Shown here: piece by piece, positions 14,201 to 25,658 of the stretch
Layout of the letters: the number at the start of each line of letters is the position of its first letter
Numbering within the stretch: the first letter of the stretch is position 1
Source: Apostichopus japonicus
Taxonomy: Eukaryota; Echinodermata; Holothuroidea; Aspidochirotida; Stichopodidae
Assembly: GCF_037975245.1 (NCBI RefSeq)
Contig: NC_092580.1
Location: 7,848,501-7,912,500 of the forward strand
Direction of reading: 5' to 3'
DNA length: 64,000 bases
Notes under the pieces: generated by a model
What the model was told of the DNA's origin: nothing
The model's input: only the letters and a program-made list of their open reading frames with translations
Databases searched by the model: none
Program-made: the position numbers and the translations under genes

Positions 14201-17200
14201 TTCATTTCATCCAATGTGATTCACATGCATACCCACCCACGCTCCCGTAAATTAATATCTTTTCCCCCGAAAGAACAAATAGCCTGGGTTCAATGCATTC
14301 CTTCCTCTGTATCGTTAGTAGCCTTGTTAAATGAAAATATGGTGACGTGGTTCACAAATCTAATTGAATCGCATTTGGAACACCGTTGCTTCTAAGAATG
14401 TGTCGTATTGGGGTGTCGTATGGGTATGGGGATTCTTTGTATATGTACTTGAACTTCATAGCTTTTCGTGAAAACGACTTGGTACTGCGATATGTCTATT
14501 TAGCTTACAGAAAAAATGAGAAAGGAAGGAGGGGGCAGCGTCGAATACCCCGTTCCTCAAGATTTCCGAATCTAACCATAAGCTGAACGTATATATAACT
14601 TATGCACCCCCCCCCCCACCCTCCCACACACACACACCCACGCATACCTTCCCGAGCCCATTTTTCGTCAAACCTAAGTACATGTGATACTTTAATTCAG
14701 TGTTAATATGTACTGCTGAATAAATGACATCTAGGCCTATATTGATTCACTCTTTTCTTAAAACGTTCCGATTACTTCAACAGTACCATGACATCGCGGA
14801 AACTGTTAATCTATTGCCCGGACGCATATTTTTTTCCCCAGGACGAACGTGGGCATCGGCCAATCAAATCCCTGGATTCCAAACATGTGACGCTTTTTCA
14901 AAAAACATGTTCTGAATCTTTTTTCCTAGTTTTGACCCCAGATTATGAACGACAATCCAACTAGATCCCTAACCCACTTTCCAAACCCTAGCTCTAATTT
15001 CAAACGAATTTGTAAATTCCTGAAAAACCTGAAACCCTTATTCGTCCTAGGAATAACAATTAGGCTGCCCGGACACATACAGAAAGAATCAACTTGAATA
15101 ATAGGCAAAAGTGCACTCACTTGGTAATGAACTTGATTAAAGAAATTAACAAAAGCTGAGTTGTTCTCCTGTACTTAGTCAAGAATTTACTTTACCTTTC
15201 TCTTGCGTAACCAGCGCTCTGTTTCCGCCTCGTTGCGTTTGCAAATGCTGCTTGCGCAATCTTCTTGTCTATGATCTCTGCATGGTAAGGAACGCCGTCC
15301 ACGTCACTGTGAATTAATACACATTCGAAAGAATTACTGTTTCTCACAACGTTTCTTGGCATGAATTTCAATACTGAAATTGAATTTCAATAATAATTGA
15401 AATCAAATTTGAAATGGCGTTTTGATAAATCTCTATTGGATCCGATAATATAATTCATAACTTCATAAGCAATAAAAGAGGATTGCATTTTTCGATCTGA
15501 TAAAATGGATTTTCGTTAAACTTATCAGTCACGTAGCAAGGGTTATGAGCTAAATGATTTAATGAGTAAACTACTTTGACTACCCGTTAACATCTGTTCC
15601 ATATAGTGGTTAGATACACTGTGCATAAAGTTAATTAATAAGCCGCTTTGCTGTTTTCTCACATAACAGACTCATAACGAGTCACCCAATATTTAAGCGA
15701 GTCGACTCATTACCAGCCATTCCTGACTCGAGTCACCGTATTCTCTATGATGGAAAATGGAACTTCTCAAACTTGATCGGGTCACATTTGAAATTAAGTG
15801 ATACAAGTCATGACTTGTTACAACACGTCATAAACGGACGAAATATATCATATTATTAGGAGAGATTATAAATGTTATTCTCTGCTTTGATGATTTGAGC
15901 GTGGGTACTTGGACCATGAAGTGGCTAGTTTGTATGTAGTGCTATGTAACTTACATTGAAAATGCGGAAATATATGAATGTGGAGTTATCTTGAAACCGA
16001 ACGGAACTTCTCCCGTTTCATCTCCTATGTTCACGTAGACAGCTTCAACTGTGTTTTGGACGAATCGGGTTGTGATCAGTGACGTCACGTGAAGTTTATT
16101 CAACGTAATTGGCAGAATCTGAAATATTTGCATATATGAATATTCAATTTTGATCACGTTCCTTGCAGTGATACAAATAACGAAATTTGGTCAAAGGTTA
16201 ATCGATCTTTGTATATGACAGTTTAATATAAGCCAAGTGCAGTGAATAATTTCGAGGCATGTGTTAGTTTGGTCTTTTGATCTTGGGATAGAATAAAGTT
16301 CCTTTCAAGCAATTCTTATTAAAAATGACGGCAATCTACTCAGTGTCGATCTGTATTGTACACTTTGCATTGTGCAGTGCACATGTGCATATTCAACGAT
16401 TACAGGGAGTATCAGAAAAAAAGAGTCATTTGCAACTTTAATTGACCAAAATCGAAAAAGGAACGATGAAAATTGGCAAAAATGTCAATGGAGACATTTT
16501 AGTTTATTAGAATAAACCAATCATATAACTCCCTAAATACCAGTATATTTTATTTAATCATAAACGTTATTTTAGGCTCGTATCGTATAAAACATTCCCC
16601 AAGCCCCCCCACCCCCCCTTCTACATCCACCATTACAATTTTGTGAAATCGCCTTAGAAGCATTCATATCGGACACTAACTAAAATCTGTAAATTTGAAA
16701 TGTTTCAATACAATGGAAGGTACTATAATTTTTGTTTAGTTTATTTATGTATAGCCTATACATATACAACGTTTGTTTAAATGAACTACTTGGTTATATT
16801 AAAACAACCAATACCTGACTATCGCACGATTTAAGTATCCAATCACCAGTCAGACGTGTGTGGGTTTTGTGTGTATGTGTGTGTGTGTGTGTGTAGTGAG
16901 GGAATAGCTTCGGATATTTCAAGGTTACGTTCATACGCTATATATATGATATCTTGATGTAATTTTTTAAACACTGGATTTTCTCGCTGAACAACAATAT
17001 ATCAACACCGCTAATATTGATAATATTAAACTTTATAGTTAAAAATTAGTTTGTCACTGTGTTAACTTATTTGAAAAAAACTAGCCAATGAACACTATAA
17101 CTGAAAGCTAAAAGTCAAACAACTGTTTTAATTGACAATATATAACATTAAAATATAAACACAATTAAGAAGTTATCCTTATGTAACAAAGAATTACACG

Positions 17201-18393
17201 GTAAATTCATATAAGCTTTAAATTAGACTGCATGTACACGTACATTGGTTAGTTGAACTCATAAACCATCGGGATTGTCAATTATGAATCAAATAAATAT
17301 ATTCACTTATGAATGATGGATAGTTCTATTTTAGTTATACGTGTACATATGTATATACCACTGACAATAATCGGTGAAAAGGTGCAGACCAAACAAAATC
17401 ATACAAAAAATATGGAAATATATATTGTGGTTTAGCGTTAGGGGTGTTCAGCCCGTCTAGTGGACATATTTTGATTATACTGTGCCACAAACATAATCCT
17501 GTTTTATTTTAACCTTCAGTCCATGTTTGACACGACGCCAAGTAATATTAAATATTCAATATAAATATTCTTCAATGACGAAATTAAAGCGCAGACTGAA
17601 CACCTAATATCTTTGTCATGTCTTAACAATTTCTATTATGCTAAATTTTTGAGCGAACATTTATGATATCTTGTATTGAGAATGAGTTCAATTTGTCATT
17701 ATAAAAAACTAAAATCAAAATATGATGGTTATTTCAATACCTCTCTGGATATTTGTATACATGTTGAGACGTTTTCAGTGTGAAATAATTGGGGGTGTTG
17801 CTGAAAGGTGTCTCAGACCCCAGTCAAATGAGCCCCCCTCCCGCTTCCTATAAGCCTATGTCTAAACTTAATTTGTTTTATTGGCAAGTATTTAAAAATG
17901 AATAAAACAAAATTACTTGTCTTTATTTTGAACGGACAAATAAATGTTCTGACTAGACCGGGATTCGAACCCGAATATTATTTCAAGTCCTGAGGTGACT
18001 TTGAGGGGATTTTTCGAAACGTTGTCCTGCTTAATATATTAATAACTCATTGCATAAGAGTTTCAATGGTAGTCTGTACTGTTAAAAAAGGTGTTCACCG
18101 TCCAATTCATAACAAGGGTAAACTGTCCGTCCCACTCTCACCCACTCCCCCCGCCCGTTCTCTTATGTCCCTTGCAAAGACTCGCTTTCCCTTTATATGC
18201 TTGGTAGAGCATGCTGAAATTGACCATTATACTCTTCTTTTCATTTTCTTACATAAAGAAAGAGAGAGAGACTTACCTGTAAAGGTACCCCAACATCATC
18301 AACATACTGTGCGTCAGCAGTTAAGGAAAAGCCAAAACCAAAACTTGAAGATAGCAGAAAAGACAGCAGGGTTATTCTTAGAAGCGATTTCAT
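8239..18393 (-). CDS. Inter-alpha-trypsin inhibitor heavy chain-like protein (gene B, complete)
   Basis: Twelve exons in transcript order: 18393-18277, 16118-15955, 15306-15196, 13880-13745, 13045-12788, 12395-12110, 11952-11426, 11091-10851, 10673-10500, 10017-9904, 9191-8835, 8540-8239. They sum to 2787 nt (928 codons plus stop). All junctions are GT-AG and in phase, and the length is close to vertebrate heavy chains (about 890-950). Residues 1-21 are a signal peptide (MKSLLRITLLSFLLSS...). A VIT domain spans about 40-175. The VWA domain starts near 280 with MIDAS residues D289-x-S-x-S (DLSGSM), T359 (GTDIN) and D387 (MTDG). The motif GDPHFV at about 674-679 matches the DPHF site where this family is cleaved after Asp and esterified to chondroitin sulfate. 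The C-terminal ITI domain ends YIVPKLF. The predicted product is a secreted hyaluronan-associated matrix protein. Exon 9 (residues 614-671) is the least conserved and least certain exon. The poly-Glu run in exon 12 is unusual. Confidence 0.92.
8380..8451 (-). repeat. Coding (GAG)n poly-glutamate tract in ITIH exon 12
   Basis: On the coding strand, a GAG repeat encodes four Glu, one Met and eighteen Glu in the ITI C-terminal domain, about residues 860-882. It stays in frame and the downstream conserved block (VYQRDKFSLRGYKCWWAR) is intact. The complementary plus strand gives a spurious poly-proline ORF. Confidence 0.9.
12580..12712 (+). repeat. G-rich tract in intron 5 of ITIH gene B
   Basis: Dense runs of GGGG and GGTGGGG on the plus (template) strand, for example GGGGTGGGGTGGGGTGGTGC, making several overlapping G-quadruplex-compatible patterns. 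The sense transcript is correspondingly C-rich. Confidence 0.6.
13890..15190. other. Intron 3 of ITIH gene B
   Basis: About 1.3 kb containing a poly-C/CA-rich stretch near 14608-14640. No exon or element was recognised. Confidence 0.5.
16119..18276. other. Intron 1 of ITIH gene B
   Basis: About 2.2 kb, AT-rich, with a (GT)n run at about 16868-16894. Near 17957-17974 there is a tRNA B-box-like word on the minus strand (GGGTTCGAATCCCGGTC) without a convincing A box, probably a SINE remnant. Confidence 0.5.
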
Positions 18394-18544
18394 GGTGAAA
18401 CGACCAACGATGCTCTCACGGAATAGTTATTTTAACTAGTCTCAAACACAAACCCAACTTTAAACTTTCAAAGTGTCGCTATTCTCTGATACTTCATTTC
18501 GCCAAAAAAATTGTCCTGGTAGGGTAGGTAGTTGAAGTGAAACG

Positions 18545-18552
18545 TATTTATA
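18545..18552 (-). promoter_or_regulatory. TATA box of ITIH gene B
   Basis: TATAAATA on the minus strand, about 152 bp upstream of the start codon at 18393. If used, transcription would start near 18515-18522, giving an unspliced 5' UTR of roughly 125 nt. No competing TATA-like word stands closer to the ATG. Confidence 0.55.
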
Positions 18553-18559
18553 CACGCGA

Positions 18560-19723
18560 CTCACATTTATGCCTACGGAAGCCTTGGGTGGACGCTTGTA
18601 TAAGACTTGACTAAACTGTTAAAGGGTTTATGTTACTGAGTTAGTAGATCTGTCTGTTTCATCGGATGTAAATATCAGTCATCTTATGGTTTTCTGAATC
18701 CAATTGCCTTTTTTCCGGGAATGGGACGTTTCCTGTAATCCTGTCTGGCATATTACAAATGATTGATGAAAGATCTTTTACCTTTCGTAAAGGTATACAG
18801 ACTTAATGTCAACTTATATAGAGTACTACTTATTTTTCCTTTCATTCGACCTTGGAATAAAACCAGAAGAGACGAGCATTAGCATCCTAAAACAAATGGT
18901 TCGATTTTGCAGCCAAATTTCACAATAAGTGTTACATTAATACCACAAGAGATGTTTAAATCCATAAAACTGGTCTTCTTACTCTTATAACAACACAGCT
19001 GTTAACAGCAACATACTTAAATACTTAAACCACCGTCTTTTCCTGCATATGCACTAGGACTATTTTGCATGTATGAATCGGGTTGAACTATTATTTCCAT
19101 AAAATATTCGTGTAAAATGGTTATCGGCTGATTTAACACGTCATAGGGCCAAAAGATATATTTTGTCTAAACAGACACTGATTCTGCATCTGTTACGAAT
19201 TATAATATGGTTATGATGATTTTTAAACGCACATACTTACCGGTATCTGCTTGCAGGGTATATATAGGGGGAAAAGTAATCAAATTTGTATTATTTCTCA
19301 TAACTTTGTTACTATCGTTTTTCATTCTTTTTCGTTTTTCTATTTCTTCCTTTTTTAATTTACTTTATTTTATTTTACAAAAATTAAACACTAAAATAAG
19401 AGCTAAAGAAAAAAGTTGTTACGCAATGCTATACATGATAATAGTCACTTTTTTATGTGACACAAAACCTCTGAATTGTTCTTTTTAGTATATTACTAAC
19501 CATCCTGAGATATTATTATATAAAATAGTATTAAAGGGAAATAAATATGGAACTGAGGAGATTGAAAGCATGGCAACTAATCCATATAAGCACACCAGTA
19601 AATGTTATCAAGTACGAAGTCATCACCATTTTAATGTCGCCTTTTCATAATGATGTTAATCACTTCTAGAACAAAAATATCAAACAATTGACAAACAATT
19701 GATATTTTGCACAAATCAAAAGT

Positions 19724-19819
<96 letters not shown>

Positions 19820-19886
19820 ACCAGTCAGACACCATGCAAGTATTATAATCATAATCAACCTATAGCACCATAACGGCATCGTTCTT
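18560..19886. other. Intergenic region upstream of ITIH gene B
   Basis: About 1.3 kb between the gene B promoter and the left end of the TTAA element. No coding or RNA feature is supported. A long (AT)n run occupies about 19725-19816, just outside the transposon. Confidence 0.5.
19725..19816. repeat. (AT)n microsatellite
   Basis: About 90 bp of AT dinucleotides just outside the left end of the TTAA-flanked element. Confidence 0.95.
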
Positions 19887-19890
19887 TTAA

Positions 19891-19904
19891 AGGCCAGATT
19901 TCGT
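19891..19904 (+). repeat. Left terminal inverted repeat of the Kolobok-like element
   Basis: AGGCCAGATTTCGT immediately inside TTAA (19887-19890). Confidence 0.8.
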
Positions 19905-20425
19905 CTCTCAAACGACCATGTATTTTTATTTTCAATATTTTGATTGGTTGAAAAAATTGCTAACCGAAATGGTTTTCCTTTTACAGGAGTCATGGGTAAA
20001 AGTTACTAAAACATACATTTTTCATTTCTCATGATTTTCCTGTTAAAATTGTTAAATTAATATTAATATTACGTCGAAAAATATTAGAAGATTTTTTGTA
20101 ACAAAACATTTGATTTCAAACTTTAAAAGAAATTTCTCTTTAATCAGCATGATTTGCACCTGGCATTACCATTTACCGTAAATATCGCGTAATGAGCGCT
20201 ATAACCGTATCGTTACCGAGAAACCGTTGATGAAACACTGTACCATGTATGTGCATATGTATATGTAGGACAGCACATTACGACATATGCAGCACAACGA
20301 TCAGTTCGAATTCAACCATCCCTTAGCGTACAACAGCAACAGTATTTTTCACTGAGGACGGTTTAAACGTTGCATTATTAACCAAAGATTCCAGTTTCTT
20401 GGATTCTCGAATAGAATCTGAGCCG

Positions 20426-22591
20426 ATGTCTTGCAAGTGCCGTGGCACTTGTCAACGGGGTAAACCTACCAGGCGAGCCGGAGTTGGATGCCCGTGTAAA
20501 TCTTTTGGTTCGTTTTGCAATTATCATTGCAAATGTGGCACGAAAAAAAGACGTGTCTCAACAAAGCACTTGAGGTAGGTCTTATTAAACTGTTTGTGTA
20601 TTGATTCACAAACGCTTAAAGTCTCTACATAACTCCCTGCAATTTTGTACTAAAGAAAGATCTATTAAAAGTTAAAATTTGAGCTTATGAAACAATTCAT
20701 TCAGCCATCGGTACTGGCATATAGGGTAGCCTATAAGTATAACGGTCGTATATTGCAGTACACGAGTAATGCACGGTGACCAACGGATTCAAAGCCTGTG
20801 GAAATTGAGTTTGAGTTGTACTGACTGGCTAGGCTATGCTACCCCTGAGGCCGTAGTCTGTGACATTATGAAAATTACTGGCATCCTTTCGCGCACCAGT
20901 GATGTAAGCATAACGACATGCCATTTCCCCTCTAAATTTCGTATTAGGCTGTCGACTGACGTAACTGTGTTTTAATAATATAAGCCTAAGTGCTTCGACC
21001 ACAAAACTAGCTGCGCTGGATTAAAGGCAATATTGTTGAATTTGTAACCTTGCAGTAGATTGCCGACCATACCCAAATTACAGTATGTCAATGATTTTAG
21101 TCGGTGAAGTATGAAGTATACTTCATATGCCTAGGCTATAGGCATGTAACATAACAGTATGTACTGATTATAACTTTGAAACAGCTGCTAACCTTGAACA
21201 GCTTACACATTTTTTTTATGCAATCACTCTACAGGGTTCAATGAGGTTTAATTGCAGTCATCAGTAGTGTAATGATATGTTATTTAGATATCCCTAATAG
21301 GCCTACTGTTGTATTGCATCTTGACACTTACACGTACAGAAGCGTAACCATGCATTTCATTCAATTTTAAATGGTTTTACGTTTAGTTTTTTTCTTGTTA
21401 ATTAAAGCCCAATTAGGCGAGTGTTATGTCAACAAACTTCAACATACCAAAAACTTTCTCTTACATGCCGATAGGTACTGTAGCCTGGTTTCAAAGCACA
21501 TCTGACGAGGGAAGGACTGAAGAAGTTCAAGGGTCAGTTGAAGAAGCCATGGTTGAAAGCGCAGGCTCCATTTGCCATGAAGCGAATATTCAGGTAATGA
21601 ATTATATTTATTAATATACATTAAACATTCACACACTGTACTCGCAAGTAAGAATCATATTTACAGTCTTCTGAACAAAATTTATAGAACAAGCCAGATC
21701 TGCTAGTCAAAATCATATTGTCTTTTAAGGAGTAATTTATCCAGTATGACATAGCAACTTGGTATGCAAAATGGACAAAAGTGCAGGATTGTAAAGCTGT
21801 ATTGTACTTGAATACACACTGAAACATACAGTACTATTTGCAGTAGCATAGATAGGGCCAAGATTCATAAATCTTCAAATAGCTGCAAACAAAAAATGAA
21901 CACAAAACATTTATTTTCAGTATCCTATGAGATCCCCTTACTCTGTATTTCATTGCTTGCAGTAAACAATGTGTATCTCTGGTCATTGTTCATGTGTGGT
22001 ACCTACATGGCCCAATTGTTTGCAATATATTATCCAAATTCTGTGATGTGTACTCTGTGGTGAATTGCACTAGCTGGTGATATTTAAAGTTACATTTTTG
22101 TTTACCAACAGAGGTATGTGAAAGGCTTGTCCAGAGAGAGGTTTAAGGATGTTGAACGAAGACAACCAGATGCCATGAGTGATTTCATTCCACCACAAAC
22201 TACACAAGAAAACCAGCCTGCAGAGATTCCACCGTGGTGTAAGTGTACAAGTGTACCAAATGTAGTCAAATGCCAACAATCATTGAAAACAAGTGTTGTT
22301 GTAGGAGGATTGCTGCTTGCACAACAGAATCTCAAGCATTCAGAGACAATTGCTTGAATGCAAATGTTTTATCTGTCAACATGCAAGTGCGCGAGGATTA
22401 ACTGGCCAACGAAGAAAACAGATCAAACCGTCACTATATATAGGAACTATATTTACTGGAAGTTTGGACGTCTTGGCCGTGGCAACAGACTGGTCATCCC
22501 TGCTTGTTGTGTCATGAAAATTGGGCAGAGATTCCCATCAGCAGATGGGCAGTACAAGGGTTTTATTGCAGGAGACAACCTCCAAGATTAA
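20426..22591 (+). pseudogene. Cys-cluster plus P2X7-type ballast-domain protein, frame-disrupted
   Basis: Three exons can be proposed: 20426-20574, 21497-21593 and 22112-22591, with GT-AG junctions and matching phase. Exon 1 encodes an eight-cysteine cluster (CKCRGTC ... GCPC ... CNYHCKCG) of CXC/tesmin type, a likely zinc-binding DNA-recognition module. Exon 3 encodes the domain found at the C terminus of P2X7 receptors: PPWCKC, MPTIIENKCCC, FRDNCLNANVLSVN, YWKFGRLGRGNR, IPACCVMKIGQRFPSADGQYKGF. The reading frame is broken by an 8-bp tandem duplication (22241-22256), a TAA at 22399-22401 and a further shift in the TATATA run near 22433-22442. No P2X channel domain is present, so this is the stand-alone or transposon-borne form of the domain. 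The start codon and exon 2 are uncertain. Confidence 0.7.
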
Positions 22592-25500
22592 ACAAGTGGA
22601 TTGTTGCCAGGCTCCAAATTAATTCATTTTGCTAGTACACATTAACTTTACTGGTTGATTTACCTAAAAGACATATGCAGTTAAACCCCTAATTAATCCC
22701 CTTATCATTACCATCATTATATAATCATAAACACCTCATATCCACTTAAAACTATGAGATTAACAATATGTAACACTATTCTTGCTTGAAATGAAATAAA
22801 GTTTGCACTTTCATATTATGCCTTGATATGCATACATGTGACTCATATTCCAGTTATATAGGATTTGCATTTCTTGCTGGTAACATCATAACTTCAAACC
22901 TCCAAGTTCATGATATTGTAGGTGTGTGTTGTCTCCTTGGTAAAAGATAACCCTACTTTTAAAGGCCAAACCTTATGTGAGGTAAACATGGTAATATAGC
23001 AGGATGAATGTTAATATAGACTGCCCTGGTAAGCAGATGGTCCTAAAATTGTTATACATCAAATGTCATATTAAATTCAACAGGGTTTCAATCTGAAAGT
23101 CTTGATTTGGATGTTGAATTGTTTATATTGTTATGCCCTTGGCAATTACATAGTCCCCATTGTTTTTGTTTCTTCATTGAGGTCAATCTTTGAATATCTT
23201 GTAAAATACATATGTTATGTATTTCAAATATTTGTATCTGGCACATTAAAAGTCTTAAATCAGGCTATTCCCATTATAGGAAATCTCTTTTAAAAATATC
23301 ATATAAGTATCTTGTTCATACTATGAAGCAATTGCTTTACATCTCATAGGTATTTTGTGTTTGTGAAAAATTGTGAGCAGATTTCCTGTCAGTGGTGTTT
23401 CATCTTTTTCCTTTCCTTTTACATTGCACCTATTTGAAAATGCAACTATGAATGTTGATTTGCCTGAATATGCTATTATCCTTATTCTGTGATGTGAAGA
23501 TTCTGTGCCTCTATCATTCTCATTATACTGTATGGAGCTGCTTAAGAGTATAACAAGAGGTAACTTCACCAGTCACCTATAGATTCATTAACAACTTGGT
23601 CAGCAGTAATAACCAGCTCCATATTTATTAACACATAGGTTTACATATTGAATATTCTTTTTATTAGGATTGTGTGTTAATAGTATTGATTTTAAATGTT
23701 ATCATCTTAGCTAAAATTTACTGAACTCTTGAGTAAAAGGCAGTGAGCTTTTTCAAATTTAGGTGGTGAGAAATCGTCCTCATGTTTAACTGAACAAATT
23801 TTCATACATTTAAAGTCTACAAATTGTCAGTGGAGAGAAAATGCAATATAGCAGATTTTCTTCTGTCCATCTTTTTCAAGTTTGCATGTTTTTACACTTG
23901 TTAATCTAGGCTTATGAAAAATAAATCTATATAGAAAGTTGTACCCATGTCTGTCCAAAACAATTACGTTGAAGGCCTTATGTTTTTCTCTATTTATCAG
24001 GGAGGACACTAACACTCAGTCATCCATACATTTAGGTCCCAACCGTTCCTGCCAAAAACTGGGAAAGTACTAATTCCTACTAAAACTTGAGGACTAAGGA
24101 AGGTTTGCCTTGTTAGTACTACACTTAATTCCCTTGCATACAGCTGCCCCACTTTTCACTCTAAGCCCCCTATATTTCACAGCAATTATATTGTAGGCAT
24201 CAGGCTTTCCTCTAAATTATCATGGAAGACACTAAAACCCAGCGATCCATACAGTCCCATTCATGTCGAACCTTGAGAAAGTACTAATTCATGACCACAA
24301 AAGAGGGAGGCAGGATTGCTGGGAAAATTTGAAGAGTGGGCTAGTCATGGATTGGCCCAGCAGGTTCATGATATACTTGTACATTCCCCTATTATATCTC
24401 AAAGGACACTAAATATAGAGTTCCATGCTTTTGGGTGCCAATCATTACCACCAAACCTTGTCATATTTATTATTATTCTTAAAGTGGGGGGGATGGCAGG
24501 GGGACCTTGGGGTGGTGCATTGACATCATCAATGTCATTCTAAATATCTTGCAAAAACTGCCCAACCTTCTCAAACCCCCTCTATTAAATAGCAAATCTC
24601 AAATGTTTCTAGCATTATCTGAGTGATAGCTACAAGAGTCAATACTGAAGAATGATAACTCAAGACAGATCTTTACTATTACATACATTAATAAATCTGT
24701 ATTACTCTGCAACAACTGCATTGCTGCAATGTTATAAAAAAAAGAACAATGAATGACTCATCAATACTATGTTACACTGCCATAGCTCTGGATACAAAGG
24801 TTAGGGTATTTTAACGGCCTATGCATACTAAAAAAATATATAGCCTCATCTACATTTGACGGGGCTTGTGTGAGCCCATGGAACATAACATAAGCCCAGA
24901 GCTGGCCTCAAATATCAGCCTCCAGTTTGACTAATGTTTTGTGTTCATTCTTATTTCAACTAATGTCGGCATGAAGATAGTTAAAACAAATTTTGTGCTA
25001 ATTTAAATATTTAGCCTCTAGATTAAGCCAGACTTGGCCTCAATTTTTGAAATGATACAAACATAGAACAAAAAGTTTGCCCACAGATGACTCCACAAGG
25101 TGTGACATAGAAACAACATAGACAATGTGCTTTAAGTCAAGAAAGTTGCTGTTGCTAAGATAAAAAGTAAGAAAACATTTTCTAAATTCAATGTTTAATT
25201 CAAAAGATAAAAAATACAGTTTAAACCATAAAGTGATATTAAAGTGATGCCAAAAAATCAGGCAGAAGTTTATCACAAATTATATTGACAATTTTGAATC
25301 AATATTCCAAGGTCAAGGAGGCTATATAGAAAGATGTTTTCAGTTTGGCTCAAATGTCAAAATATTTAACATGTTGACAGTCATTCTACAAGCCCTTTAA
25401 GAATTACTCCAGGTGGAACATACAATGCACAAATAAAATGCATTACCCCATATGCCAGTGTTATTGACTTTTACAGTAGGTTTACAATACACAAGTACTG

Positions 25501-25658
25501 TAGTTATGTTCAACCCATGTAGAATATATTAATTCCATGTAAACCATAAATGTGTGCATTAGAGAATCACAATGAATGGTTAATACAAAACAATATATCA
25601 ATGTACAGAGAATATGAAGCTTATATATTTATGGGGGAAAGACAATGACAATAGTTGT
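22592..25658. other. Central noncoding part of the Kolobok-like element
   Basis: About 3 kb between the two convergent genes. No coding exon was recognised. A diverged threefold repeat built on GGA(A/C)ACTAA...CCATAC...AAAGTACTAATTC is visible at about 24000-24110, 24220-24310 and 24400-24480. The size suggests that one or more nested older insertions could hide here. Confidence 0.45.

Noticed and set aside
17950-17980. tRNA gene on the minus strand
   Set aside because: Only a B-box-like word is present; there is no A box or cloverleaf.
19631-19993. 120-codon minus-strand ORF with a long IYIYIY run
   Set aside because: It is a translation of the (AT)n microsatellite.
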